From: Cohnella sp. WQ 127256
Lineage (GTDB): Bacteria > Bacillota > Bacilli > Paenibacillales > Paenibacillaceae
Assembly (NCBI RefSeq): GCF_024519285.1
Contig: NZ_JAMZCY010000009.1
Span: 62,001-126,000, forward strand
Length of the DNA: 64,000 nt
Reading direction: 5' to 3'
The notes beneath the pieces were generated by a model. The model saw nothing but the letters and a program-made list of their open reading frames with translations, had not been told where the DNA came from and made no database searches. The translations under genes were made by a program, and so were the position numbers. This document shows positions 16,301-24,334 of this stretch, in pieces; within the stretch, counting starts at the first letter, position 1; every line of letters begins with the position of its first letter.

Positions 16301-17651
16301 TTTCTTGACCGTTCACCATCTTAATACCAGCTAGCTCGATAATCTTATTGTTCGTAACCGATAGACCGGTCGTCTCTATATCAAATACAACGTATTCGGC
16401 ATTTTCCAAGCTCTGCTCGCGCGGCTGAATAACCATAGGCACCGCATCGTTGACCACGTTTGCTTCAACACCGTACATCATTTTAATGCCATGTTTCTTG
16501 CCTGCTTTTGCGGCATCAGGAAAACATTGAACATTCGCGTGGTCTGTTACCGCGATCGCTTTATGCCCCCATTTGGCTGCTGTCTTCACATATACATCAA
16601 TGGGAGTAACGGCATCCATCGTACTCATCGTCGTGTGGAGATGAAATTCGACACGTTTCTCCTCCGCCGTGTCTTTAGGCTCTGGCGGGGATACGATTTC
16701 GCGAATATCGTTCGGAAACATCACAAGCTCTGGGGGATTGAGGAAACGATCATATTCGATTTTCCCCCGCATCTTCACCCATTTGCCATTAGCAAGTAAG
16801 CTAAGCATCTTGATGTCCTCTTTGTTTTTGCCGAAAATCTTGATCGACAAGGAATCCGAGAAATCGGTAATGTAACACTGAAACAGCGTGCTACCCGTTC
16901 TAAGCTCCTTCGTCTCGAGACCAAAGATTACACCTTGAACGGTAACCCTCTTCTCTTCTTCTTGGATTTCCTGAATCGGAACAGCAACATCCTTAATCTC
17001 ATGGCCATGTTGCAATACTTGCGGAGCTTCGCCTTCCTCTACCGGTGTCTCTTCCCTTGCACTAGCCATAATCTGCTCAATCGCGTCCCGATTTTCCTGC
17101 TCTATTTTCTGTGTGAATTCTGTGTACGTTTCAGGGCTCGTCTCGCCAACTGTAAGCTTCACTCGGAAAGTGCGTTGAAAGCGTTCCTCGAAAAATCGTG
17201 CAACTTGTACATCGATCTCTTTCTTTTTAGCCAATCCTAAGTTTGTCTCATTTAGCAACGAAATCGTTAGGAGATCTCCCTCTACTACTAGCTCAGCTTT
17301 CGCTAACCAACCGTTAACGGAAACAATATCCTGTTGCATCCAGTCCACGAGCACCGACCAATACTCCTGTACAATACTCTCAGACGATACATCTTGCCCA
17401 TAATTGAATATCTTCTTGATATCCGCAATATGACCAAGCTTTGCCTTAACACGTTCTATGAATCCAACGTAGATCAATTTCGGTAGCAATACACTTTTAC
17501 CAATATATAAAGTCCACTCTTTACGGGTACGGTTAATTTCCACCTTCTCTATATGTCCGTCCCGAAAATGTTGCCCTAGCCACTCTGTCGGCAGTTCCGC
17601 TTGTTGCAGCAGTACCTCGAACCGTTTACGACCATCTTCCGTCGGCTGCAT
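13341..17651 (-). CDS. polC: DNA polymerase III PolC-type, alpha subunit
   Basis: 1436 residues (B. subtilis 1437). Main replicative polymerase of low-GC Firmicutes, with built-in 3'-5' proofreading. Order: N-terminal domain and OB fold, PHP domain (EFHLHTTMSTMDAV near residue 335), DEDD exonuclease (VVFDIETTGLS near 420), palm with the catalytic PDIDLNFSGEYQ near 963, and C-terminal helix-hairpin-helix region. Start: the ATG at 17651 gives the family length; GTG at 17657, two codons upstream, is closer to the ideal distance from GGAGAGG. It has its own promoter at 17771-17799. Confidence 0.97.
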   Translation of the reverse strand: MQPTEDGRKRFEVLLQQAELPTEWLGQHFRDGHIEKVEINRTRKEWTLYIGKSVLLPKLIYVGFIERVKAKLGHIADIKKIFNYGQDVSSESIVQEYWSVLVDWMQQDIVSVNGWLAKAELVVEGDLLTISLLNETNLGLAKKKEIDVQVARFFEERFQRTFRVKLTVGETSPETYTEFTQKIEQENRDAIEQIMASAREETPVEEGEAPQVLQHGHEIKDVAVPIQEIQEEEKRVTVQGVIFGLETKELRTGSTLFQCYITDFSDSLSIKIFGKNKEDIKMLSLLANGKWVKMRGKIEYDRFLNPPELVMFPNDIREIVSPPEPKDTAEEKRVEFHLHTTMSTMDAVTPIDVYVKTAAKWGHKAIAVTDHANVQCFPDAAKAGKKHGIKMMYGVEANVVNDAVPMVIQPREQSLENAEYVVFDIETTGLSVTNNKIIELAGIKMVNGQEIGRFETFINPHEPIPYNIQQLTNITDDMVKDAPELEPKLKEFIAFIGDAILVAHNARFDVGFMQEACKRYGLPLLTNPALDTLELARFLHPKMKNHRLNTLASLYKVSLESHHRAIDDTIALGGILIGLLKEALARGVTELQSLNEVNEDSWRTTRPFHCGIYATNAVGKKNLFKLISLSHTEYLNRVACIPKSKLIEHREGLLVISGCEKGELFETVLNKSQEEAEDIAAFYDVLEVQPIDFYMHLLDKGLVASRAALEEALRRICKIGEKLTKPVIATGNVHYLVPREKIFREITIHGITGFSPLKDQRKPDAHFRTTAEMLEAFQFLGSEKAYEVVVKNTSELADRFEEIKLFPDKLFTPIIEGADEEIRTTCYDTAKGMYGDELPDHVIARLEKELVPIIKFGFSANYLISEKLVKKSNKDGYLVGSRGSVGSSVVAMFLGISEVNPLPAHYLCLNSECRHSEWFLDGSVPSGFDLPNKACPHCASMMKGEGQDIPFETFLGFKGDKVPDIDLNFSGEYQPQAHNYTKELFGEKSVFRAGTIGTVAEKTAFGYTKKYEEDQGKSWRGAELNRLASGCTGVKRSTGQHPGGIVVVPDYIDVEDVTPVQFPADDRNSEWKTTHFDYHAFEDNLLKLDILGHDDPTMMRMLQDLTGIDPTTIPMNDPKVMSMFNSVDALKVSPQQIRSPVATFGVPEMGTRFVRQMLEETKPSSFADLLQISGLSHGTGVWLGNAQELIKNNTCTIKTVIGCRDDIMLFLIYKAGMDASLAFKITESVRKGRGLTPEWIEEMKRCKVPQWYIDSCLRIEYMFPKAHAAAYVISAVRTAYFKLYYPIEYYATYYTVRAADFDVELFCQGYDAILKMLLEIEGKGFQATTKEKNMISILEMGLEMTARGLKFKSVDLYRSEGTRFIIDGDSLIPPFGAIPGVGENAARNIAASREEGDFLSIEDFQQRSKASKTIVEVLTGLGTFRGLPESNQLMLF

Positions 17652-17847
17652 TGCCACGATCCTCTCCTGTCCCAAAACCCAATAAATATAAAAGCTTCCG
17701 CGAGAAGGAGGACCCACGCCATTCGCGCTGGAGCCCCTCTTCAATCAGAAGCTGAACTGCTCTCTCTATTATTTTACCTGACGATCCTTCTACCTTCAAT
17801 AGAATTCGCGGGAAGCACTCGCAATCGATCCCCTTTTTCATTTCCAA
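17626..17847 (-). CDS. Doubtful small open frame in the polC leader
   Basis: A 73-codon frame (TTG start at 17847, ATG at 17841) runs through the polC leader and 26 nt into polC in another frame. The product would be charged, with segments such as SGKIIERAVQLLIEEGL that look protein-like. Against it: no clear SD, no family I recognise, and a good polC promoter lies inside it. It may be a chance frame or a leader peptide. Confidence 0.2.
   Translation of the reverse strand: MEMKKGIDCECFPRILLKVEGSSGKIIERAVQLLIEEGLQREWRGSSFSRKLLYLLGFGTGEDRGNAADGRWS
17771..17799 (-). promoter_or_regulatory. SigA promoter candidate for polC
   Basis: TTGAAG, 17 nt, TAAAAT on the minus strand, about 115 nt before the polC ATG. 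It would let polC be transcribed independently of rseP-proS. Confidence 0.6.
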
Positions 17848-17911
17848 TTTCGCGCAAGCATGAACGGCTACTGCCGTCCTTAGGGATGGCGGGGGATCGT
17901 TTATGTCGGAG

Positions 17912-17954
17912 ACATATCAGAAAAGTATCGAGAATTTTATACTTTCTGATATGT
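17912..17954. repeat. Long inverted repeat upstream of polC
   Basis: Arms ACATATCAGAAAAGTAT (17912-17928) and ATACTTTCTGATATGT (17939-17954) are complementary over 16 bp with one bulged base and a 10-nt loop. No U-run follows on the minus strand, so it is not a standard terminator. It directly follows the proS terminator. Confidence 0.85.
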
Positions 17955-17997
17955 TAAAAAAACAGCCTAATAGCCCTAGAATGACTACTAAGCTGTC
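17955..17997 (-). terminator. Intrinsic terminator after proS
   Basis: 12-bp stem ACAGCTTAGTAG/CTATTAGGCTGT with wobble pairs (17985-17996 with 17962-17973), followed by seven U residues. Confidence 0.9.
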
Positions 17998-18017
17998 TTT
18001 GATTAGAACAATTAAGA

Positions 18018-19466
18018 TTAATAAGCTCTAGCAAATACGACCGTATGCTCCGCTGCGTCGCCACAAACGAGACATTTGGACTTCTTCTCCGCAGGCTCGA
18101 AAGGAATATTACGGCTAGTCGCGCCAGTTTCTTCCTTAACCTGCTTTTCACATGCTTCTGATCCACACCAGCCTGCTAATGCGAACCCTCTCTTCTCTTC
18201 AACCGCCGCTTTGTACTCGTCCAACGTATCCACGGAGAAAAAGTTCTCTTCACGGAAACTGAGCGCACGGTTGAACATATCTTCATGGATTTGCTCTAGT
18301 AGGGATTGCACTTCTTCAACAAGGTTATCCAACGATACCGATTTCTTCTCTCCACTCACACGGGAGACCAGCACACATTGTCCATTTTCCAAGTCACGAG
18401 GTCCGAGCTCCAAGCGAATCGGAACTCCTCTCATCTCGTACTCGTTAAACTTCCAGCCTGGAGATACATCAGCCCGATCATCTACGCGGACACGAATGCC
18501 TGCTGCCTTCAGCTGCGCATATAGCTCGTCCGTCTTACCAATAACAACTTCACGAGTTTTAGGTGGGCCAATTGGAATCATCACGACTTGGGTTACTGCC
18601 ACTTTAGGCGGCATAACAAGCCCACGATCATCACCATGAACCATAATTAGGGCACCGATCAATCGAGTGCTCACACCCCATGAGGTTGTATGGCAGAATT
18701 GTTGAGTATTCTCACGATCTAAGTATTTAATATCGAAAGCAACAGCAAATTTGGTCCCTAGGTAATGCGATGTGCCCGCCTGAACCGCACGACCATCCTT
18801 CATCATCGCTTCGATCGAATAAGTGTCTACTGCGCCTGCAAACCGCTCTGAAGGGGTCTTCTGTCCCTTAATAACGGGAATAGCCAGTACGTCCTGAACA
18901 AAATCCGTGTAAACATCGAGCATTTGCATCGTTTCTTTGCGCGCATCCGCTTCATCTTCATGAGCGGTATGACCTTCCTGCCAAAGAAACTCGCTTGTCC
19001 GAAGGAACGGCAGCGTTCTCTTCTCCCAACGCACGACGTTAGCCCATTGGTTAATAAGCAGAGGTAAATCACGATAGGAATTTATCCATTTTGCATACAT
19101 ATGACCGAACATCGTCTCAGATGTCGGACGGATAGCTAATTTCTCCTCGAGCTGCTCGCCACCTGCTTCGGTAACGAAAGGGAGCTCAGGATTAAAGCCT
19201 TCCACATGCTCCTTCTCCTTATTAAAGAAGCTCTCAGGGATGAACAGGGGGAAGTAAGCATTGCGGTGACCTGTTTCCTTGAAACGTCGATCAAGATCCT
19301 TCTGCATGTTCTCCCATAGCTCATAGCCATCCGGGCGAAATATAATGCAGCCACGAACAGGAGAATAGTCCATTAATTCCGCTTTCTTAATGACATCGAT
19401 ATACCAACGGGAGAAATCCTCGCTCTGTGGCGTAATTTCTGTTACAAATCCTTTATCCTTCGACAT
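18018..19466 (-). CDS. proS: Prolyl-tRNA synthetase, archaeal/eukaryotic-like type
   Basis: 482 residues. Charges tRNA-Pro with proline. Class II signatures: RPTSETMFGHMYAKW, motif 2 RWEKRTLPFLRTSEFLWQEG, motif 3 region GDDRGLVMPPKVAVTQ. The C-terminus has Cys pairs (CGSEAC and CLVCG) and ends in ARAY, typical of the ProS type 3 (archaeal/eukaryotic-like) form. It lacks the roughly 180-residue editing insertion of the bacterial type, which is about 565 residues in B. subtilis and occupies the same rseP-proS-polC position. ATG start behind GGAGGG. So the place is conserved but the enzyme type differs. Confidence 0.95.
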   Translation of the reverse strand: MSKDKGFVTEITPQSEDFSRWYIDVIKKAELMDYSPVRGCIIFRPDGYELWENMQKDLDRRFKETGHRNAYFPLFIPESFFNKEKEHVEGFNPELPFVTEAGGEQLEEKLAIRPTSETMFGHMYAKWINSYRDLPLLINQWANVVRWEKRTLPFLRTSEFLWQEGHTAHEDEADARKETMQMLDVYTDFVQDVLAIPVIKGQKTPSERFAGAVDTYSIEAMMKDGRAVQAGTSHYLGTKFAVAFDIKYLDRENTQQFCHTTSWGVSTRLIGALIMVHGDDRGLVMPPKVAVTQVVMIPIGPPKTREVVIGKTDELYAQLKAAGIRVRVDDRADVSPGWKFNEYEMRGVPIRLELGPRDLENGQCVLVSRVSGEKKSVSLDNLVEEVQSLLEQIHEDMFNRALSFREENFFSVDTLDEYKAAVEEKRGFALAGWCGSEACEKQVKEETGATSRNIPFEPAEKKSKCLVCGDAAEHTVVFARAY

Positions 19467-19527
19467 GATGGCCCTCCAGCTTCTGACATATGCTTACGAC
19501 GTTCTTTTCTTCAAAACGCTTTACAGC

Positions 19528-20793
19528 TTAATTCCTAACTAATCCAATGATATCGTTATAGGTTACCACAATCATAAGCAGCATGAGCATCGCAAACCCG
19601 ACTAAATGCACCATGCTTTCGCGGTTAGGATCAATCGGTCTTCCGCGAACAGCCTCAATCCCAAGGAATAATAAACGGCTTCCATCCAATGCCGGAATCG
19701 GCAACAAATTGAATATCCCTAAATACAAGCTCAATACAGCAGCCCATGAGGTGAGTTGAGCTAATCCTTGTTTGGCAATTTCTACAGTCACTTGTGTTGT
19801 CTTGACAGGTCCTCCGAGATCATCCAGCTTGAACTCACCGAAAATTAATTTACGGAAGCCTTCGAATATTCGCCCTGTCCAATCCTTCATGCTCGTAGCC
19901 GCATAAGTCAGCGTTTCGCCTGCACTAGGTTTTCTATACTCCCCAGCAGGGTAAATGCCGATCTTACCTGTTGTAGCATCCGGGGTCATCTTGAGAGCAA
20001 CGTCTTCGCCTTTACGTTCAACGACCAGGCTGATTTGCTTTCCTGCGGAAGAATTAATGATCTCAACGAACTTCTCATAATTCCCTCCAATAACAACTCC
20101 GTTGATCGACTTAACTAAATCATCCTTCTCAACGCCCGCTTGCTCAGCTATCGAATCAGGGACAACTCCTGATATGAATACTTTTGACGAAGTTTCTGAA
20201 GGAACACCTTGCAGGAGTAAAGCCAATCCGAATAGCACGAACGCCAATAGGAAGTTCATAACAGGGCCGGCAAAAATAGCAAGCGCGCGCTTTCCAACCG
20301 GTTTGTGTCCAAATTGACGATCGATTGGAGCAATTTGTGTGTCACGGCCTCTAGCTATAATTAATGCTTGAGGATGAACCGCATAACGTTCGATCTCTCC
20401 ATCAACATCTAGCTGAATGAATAAGTCTCTCTCCAGATCGAGAGCCTTCACTTCCCCACGCATAACACCTGAACGTTCATCCAGGCGATCGAGATAAATA
20501 CGGGTAACCGCATTGTCTTTTACCCGTACAGCTAACGTTTGTCCCGGTTGTACTTCAACGACCTCAGGATCTTCTCCAGCCATTCGCACAAATCCGCCGA
20601 TGGGCAGCAAGCGAAGGGTATAGCGAGTTTCCCCACGTTTAATGGAAAACAGCTTAGGACCGAATCCTATAGCAAACTCACGCACTAAGATTCCAGCCCT
20701 TCGGGCGAAGTAATAGTGTCCCCATTCATGCAGTGAGACCAACAAAAAGAACATAAGCACGGTCATTAAAGCGACCTGTATATTTCCCATCAT
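19528..20793 (-). CDS. rseP: Site-2 intramembrane zinc protease RseP/RasP
   Basis: 421 residues. Membrane metalloprotease that cuts anti-sigma factors and signal-peptide remnants within the membrane. HEWGH in the first membrane segment at residue 22, LDG motif (IPALDG) near residue 370, PDZ domain around 195-285 (VPDSIAEQAGVEKDDLVKSINGV). Between helix 1 and the PDZ there is an extra region (about 70-150) with two short beta-rich stretches. Two adjacent ATGs at 20793 and 20790 follow AAAGGGGTTGGA. Neighbours dxr upstream and proS downstream match the B. subtilis order. Confidence 0.95.
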   Translation of the reverse strand: MMGNIQVALMTVLMFFLLVSLHEWGHYYFARRAGILVREFAIGFGPKLFSIKRGETRYTLRLLPIGGFVRMAGEDPEVVEVQPGQTLAVRVKDNAVTRIYLDRLDERSGVMRGEVKALDLERDLFIQLDVDGEIERYAVHPQALIIARGRDTQIAPIDRQFGHKPVGKRALAIFAGPVMNFLLAFVLFGLALLLQGVPSETSSKVFISGVVPDSIAEQAGVEKDDLVKSINGVVIGGNYEKFVEIINSSAGKQISLVVERKGEDVALKMTPDATTGKIGIYPAGEYRKPSAGETLTYAATSMKDWTGRIFEGFRKLIFGEFKLDDLGGPVKTTQVTVEIAKQGLAQLTSWAAVLSLYLGIFNLLPIPALDGSRLLFLGIEAVRGRPIDPNRESMVHLVGFAMLMLLMIVVTYNDIIGLVRN

Positions 20794-20906
20794 TCCAACC
20801 CCTTTGTTATCACGAGAACAACAACAGCTGCTTATCCCTACCGTGAATGGCTGATCTTAGATTAACATTATTCTCCGAAGCGTTACAAGAGAATACAACC
20901 TGTGCA

Positions 20907-22049
20907 TTAATGTATAGCCGAAGCTTCCAAGCGTGCCCAAGCATCAGTGTCAAGAATAGCCTCTAAACTTGGCGATGCAATACTGGTGTGTTGAGATAAC
21001 ACTTTCTCGATAATCTCTTCAATGGCTAGAAACGAAATTTCACCTTTGAGAAAACGAGCAACTGCTACTTCATTAGCGGCATTGAATACAGTTGTTGATG
21101 TTCCACCACTCCGCCCTGCCTCGTAAGCTAACCGAAGACAAGGGTAACGTTTCAAATCCATCTCGCGGAAATGCAACGTGCCTTTTGTAATCAAATCAAG
21201 AGCAGATGCTGGTGAAGCTTTACGTTCTGGGTAGGTAAGTGCATATTGAATTGGAACTCGCATGTCCGGGTTACCTAGCTGAGCCATTACGCTCGTATCA
21301 ATAAACTCGACCATGGAGTGAACGATGCTCTCAGGATGGAGGACGACATCGATCTGATCATAAGGAAGATCGAATAACCAATGAGCTTCAATAACCTCTA
21401 ATCCTTTGTTGGCCATAGTCGCCGAATCTATTGTTACCTTAGCGCCCATGCTCCAATTCGGATGTTTTAGCGCATCCTCCACCGTGACATTTTTCAATTG
21501 CTCGTGGTTCAGATCACGAAAGCTTCCCCCAGAAGCCGTCAGCATCAATCGTTGGATTGCTTTGGGACTTTCCCCATTCAAGCATTGAAAGATAGCAGAA
21601 TGCTCACTATCTACGGGCAGGATCGAAACACCCTTGTCCTTTGCCTTTTGCATAACCAGATGTCCCGCAGTTACTAATGTCTCCTTGTTGGCTAGACCAA
21701 TATCCGCCCCGGCCTCTATCGCAGCAAGCGTCGAGGTCAAGCCTAGGCTACCCACTAGCGCGCAGACAACATAATTAGCGCCAGAATGACCGGCAATTTC
21801 CGTCAACCCAGATTCGCCATACACCACACGCACTCCAGTAGGCACTTCCGCACGAACCTGCTCCGCTAGTGCGTTATTCGCCACGGACACCCACTGCGGC
21901 TTAAACTGGTGCACCTGCTCGAGGAGAAGTGTAACATTATTACCTGCGGCTAAGCCCACAACCTCAAAGTCCTCAGGCTGACGCGAAATAACATCGAGCG
22001 TCTGGGTACCAATAGAGCCTGTGCTCCCGAGCACAGCTATTTTTTTCAT
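20907..22049 (-). CDS. dxr: 1-deoxy-D-xylulose 5-phosphate reductoisomerase
   Basis: 380 residues. Second step of the MEP isoprenoid pathway: DXP to MEP using NADPH. Signatures are the N-terminal LGSTGSIGTQTLDVI, GLANKETLVTAG, the metal-binding PVDSEHSAIFQCL, LTASGGSFRD and the lid region HPNWSMGAKVTIDSATMANKGLEVIEA (given here only by name, positions about 196-222). ATG start behind GGGGG. It follows cdsA and precedes rseP, so precursor supply sits beside UppS and CdsA, which use isoprenoid and lipid substrates. Confidence 0.97.
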   Translation of the reverse strand: MKKIAVLGSTGSIGTQTLDVISRQPEDFEVVGLAAGNNVTLLLEQVHQFKPQWVSVANNALAEQVRAEVPTGVRVVYGESGLTEIAGHSGANYVVCALVGSLGLTSTLAAIEAGADIGLANKETLVTAGHLVMQKAKDKGVSILPVDSEHSAIFQCLNGESPKAIQRLMLTASGGSFRDLNHEQLKNVTVEDALKHPNWSMGAKVTIDSATMANKGLEVIEAHWLFDLPYDQIDVVLHPESIVHSMVEFIDTSVMAQLGNPDMRVPIQYALTYPERKASPASALDLITKGTLHFREMDLKRYPCLRLAYEAGRSGGTSTTVFNAANEVAVARFLKGEISFLAIEEIIEKVLSQHTSIASPSLEAILDTDAWARLEASAIH

Positions 22050-22094
22050 GCAAGAACCCCCACTTACCCTTTATGTATAAACTGACTAGTATAT

Positions 22095-22883
22095 TCATGT
22101 CAAAAGTCCAAGCAGATGAACCAACGGAAACACGATAAGCCAGCTATCCGTTCGATCCAATATTCCCCCGTGTCCTGGCAGCAAATTTCCAGAGTCTTTT
22201 ACGTTACGGAATCGTTTGTATGCCGACTGGACGAGATCACCCAGTTGACCCGCAATTGCAGCGGTCAAACCAATAAGCATTGCTTGTCCATAACCTAGCC
22301 ATTCCGGTTTACTATACGCGAAGATTAGCCCGACGATTACAGCAATAACTAAACCGCCTAGAGCACCCTCTATCGTCTTATTCGGACTTATTGCAGGCCA
22401 TAACTTTGTCTTACCTATCGCTTTCCCAACAAAATAAGCACCGGCATCTGAAGCCCAAATACATGCGAACGTGAGTGCCGACCAAAAGATGCCATGTTCA
22501 AGATCCCGCGTAAGAGCCATATAATGAAAACCGGCTCCTACATAGATGGCTCCTAAAAATAAAACACTTACGTGCTCTAGCTGTATACGGTTTTTACTGA
22601 ACACGGTTCCACATAATAGAATAAACATCAGCACCCATGCAACCGTTGTAAACGATGGAAGCTCCCAATCAAAGGGCATTCTCGGTAGAGCAATGAATAA
22701 AACCGCCACGAAACCAACAAGCACATCTAAACGAATCCAAACCTGCCCATTTAATCTTACATATTCCCAGTATCCAATTAGCGAGAGCAGTAGCAGCAAT
22801 CCGGTATAATACCATCCTCCCGCTACTAACAGGCCGATGAATGCCACTCCGGCTATAATACCGGTTACTATCCGCTGACCCAT
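22095..22883 (-). CDS. cdsA: Phosphatidate cytidylyltransferase
   Basis: About 262 residues, polytopic membrane protein. Makes CDP-diacylglycerol from phosphatidic acid and CTP. The family signature runs near the C-terminus as SAYKRFRNVKD followed by PGHGGILDRTDS. The ATG at 22883 (MGQRIVTG) is chosen because GGGGG in the end of uppS is correctly spaced and the family starts here; the frame is open upstream within uppS but that part has no homology. It starts 4 nt after the uppS stop. Confidence 0.95.
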   Translation of the reverse strand: MGQRIVTGIIAGVAFIGLLVAGGWYYTGLLLLLSLIGYWEYVRLNGQVWIRLDVLVGFVAVLFIALPRMPFDWELPSFTTVAWVLMFILLCGTVFSKNRIQLEHVSVLFLGAIYVGAGFHYMALTRDLEHGIFWSALTFACIWASDAGAYFVGKAIGKTKLWPAISPNKTIEGALGGLVIAVIVGLIFAYSKPEWLGYGQAMLIGLTAAIAGQLGDLVQSAYKRFRNVKDSGNLLPGHGGILDRTDSWLIVFPLVHLLGLLT

Positions 22884-22887
22884 GCTG

Positions 22888-23688
22888 TCATAGACCCCCG
22901 TAACGGCGCGCACGAAGCTGATATTCACGTACGGCGTCGTATAAATGTTGTTCACTAAACTCTGGCCAGTACACATCTGTAAACCAAAATTCACTATATG
23001 CAAGCTGCCATAACATAAAATTGCTTAACCGTAGCTCACCACTTGTCCGGATTAACAAATCAGGATCCGGTAGTCCGTTGGAAAGTAAAAGCCGCTCAAA
23101 ATCAGCTTCTTCGATCTTTTCCGGATCCACTTGTCCAGCCACGGCTAGACGCGCCAATTCCTTGGCTGCATCGATCATTTCTAATCTGCTTCCGTAATTT
23201 AACGCGAAATTCAGAATAAGTCCGGTATTATGCTGTGTCTGTCGAACCGCTTCTTCTATGGCTGCAAGTGTATGCTCAGGTAACAAATCGCGCTTACCCA
23301 TCATTCTAACCTGAACGTTATTCTCTATAAGCTCACTCAATTCCAAAGACAAAAATTCCTGTGGTAATTTCATCAGGAATTCAACTTCCGCTTTAGGTCG
23401 CTTCCAATTTTCCGTGGAGAAGGCGTACAAGGTCAGCACTTTAACACCGATACGATCGGCAGCCTTCGTGATCCTCTTTACGGCTTTCATTCCGTTATGA
23501 TGTCCGGCAATGCGGGGAAGCCCCCTTGCTTTAGCCCAGCGGCCATTGCCATCCATAATAATCGAAATATGTTCCGGAATGTTGTCTCCAGTCGGAATTT
23601 CTTCCGTCTTCACTTGCATTCGCTGCAGATCATCTTCTGTGAACACACCAATACGCAGCTTCTTTAGCCATTTACTGAACAAACCCAT
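22888..23688 (-). CDS. uppS: Undecaprenyl diphosphate synthase
   Basis: 266 residues. Adds isoprene units to farnesyl diphosphate to make the C55 carrier lipid for cell wall synthesis. Cis-prenyltransferase signatures: IIMDGNGRWAKARGLPR with catalytic Asp46, GHHNGMKAV, YAFSTENWKRP and DPDLLIRTSGELRLSNFMLWQ near the C-terminus. ATG 23688 has GGGGGGAAGAACC before it. A short N-terminal extension of about 38 residues precedes the core, slightly longer than in many bacteria. Confidence 0.96.
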   Translation of the reverse strand: MGLFSKWLKKLRIGVFTEDDLQRMQVKTEEIPTGDNIPEHISIIMDGNGRWAKARGLPRIAGHHNGMKAVKRITKAADRIGVKVLTLYAFSTENWKRPKAEVEFLMKLPQEFLSLELSELIENNVQVRMMGKRDLLPEHTLAAIEEAVRQTQHNTGLILNFALNYGSRLEMIDAAKELARLAVAGQVDPEKIEEADFERLLLSNGLPDPDLLIRTSGELRLSNFMLWQLAYSEFWFTDVYWPEFSEQHLYDAVREYQLRARRYGGL

Positions 23689-23737
23689 GGTTCTTCCCCC
23701 CACAGCAGACAAACCTGCACCCGCTAGCTAACCAAAA

Positions 23738-23768
23738 GAGAATAAACCCCACCTTTCGGAGGGGCCTT
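23738..23768 (-). terminator. Weak terminator between frr and uppS
   Basis: CCCCTCC GAAA GGTGGGG hairpin with one T-T mismatch (23758-23764 with 23747-23753), then TTTATTCTCTTTT on the minus strand. Confidence 0.55.
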
Positions 23769-23779
23769 ACGAATTCAAA

Positions 23780-24334
23780 TCAAACTTCCATAATCTCTTT
23801 TTCTTTAGCAACTAATATTTTGTCTACTTCTGCGACAAAGCGGTCCGTTATTTTTTGCATATCTTCTTGGTGACGACGAGATTCATCCTCGGAAATGTCA
23901 CCCTTTTCTTTTTTCTTGATCTCATCATTAGCGTCTCTACGGATGTTGCGGATAGCTACCTTAGCCTCTTCGCCGAATTTTTTCGTCGATTTAGCTAAAT
24001 CAGCACGGCGCTCTTCCGTAAGCGGTGGAATGTTCAATCGAATGATCGAGCCATCATTAGCAGGCGTTAGCCCAAGATCCGATTTCTGGATCGCTTTTTC
24101 GATAGCCGATAATGCTGTCTTATCCCATGGAGTGATGATGATCGTACGGGAATCAGGTGTGTTAATTGAGCCCATCTGATTGACCGGGGTTGGCGTTCCG
24201 TAATAGTCAGCTTGCACCCGATCCAACATAGCAGATGAAGCACGGCCCGCTCTCAAAGTTAATAGGTCGCGTTTCAGTGCACCCAACGCTTTTTCCATAC
24301 GTTCTTCCGCGTCTTTCTTGATCCCTTGCGGCAT
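23780..24334 (-). CDS. frr: Ribosome recycling factor
   Basis: 184 residues, standard length. With EF-G splits post-termination ribosomes. Family segments: LRAGRASSAMLDRVQADYYGTPTP, QMGSINTPDSRTIIITPWDK, NDGSIIRLNIPPLTEERR and VAIRNIRRDANDEIKKKEK. The ATG shares one base with the pyrH stop (TAATG), so the pair is coupled. A weak hairpin follows before uppS. Confidence 0.97.
   Translation of the reverse strand: MPQGIKKDAEERMEKALGALKRDLLTLRAGRASSAMLDRVQADYYGTPTPVNQMGSINTPDSRTIIITPWDKTALSAIEKAIQKSDLGLTPANDGSIIRLNIPPLTEERRADLAKSTKKFGEEAKVAIRNIRRDANDEIKKKEKGDISEDESRRHQEDMQKITDRFVAEVDKILVAKEKEIMEV

Larger units (their letters stand above)
17652..18017. other. Spacer between proS and polC (366 bp)
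   Basis: The only stretch over 300 bp without a confident gene. In transcription order it holds the proS terminator (17955-17997), a 16-bp inverted repeat (17912-17954), a small GCCATCC/GGACGGC hairpin near 17872-17890, a doubtful small frame, and the polC promoter (17771-17799), with a leader of about 110 nt. Confidence 0.8.

Noticed and set aside
19467..19527. T-box riboswitch before proS
   Set aside because: Only 61 nt separate rseP and proS, too short for a T-box leader.
20794..20906. Promoter TTGTAA-N17-TTAATC before rseP
   Set aside because: The -10 match is too weak to list as a feature.
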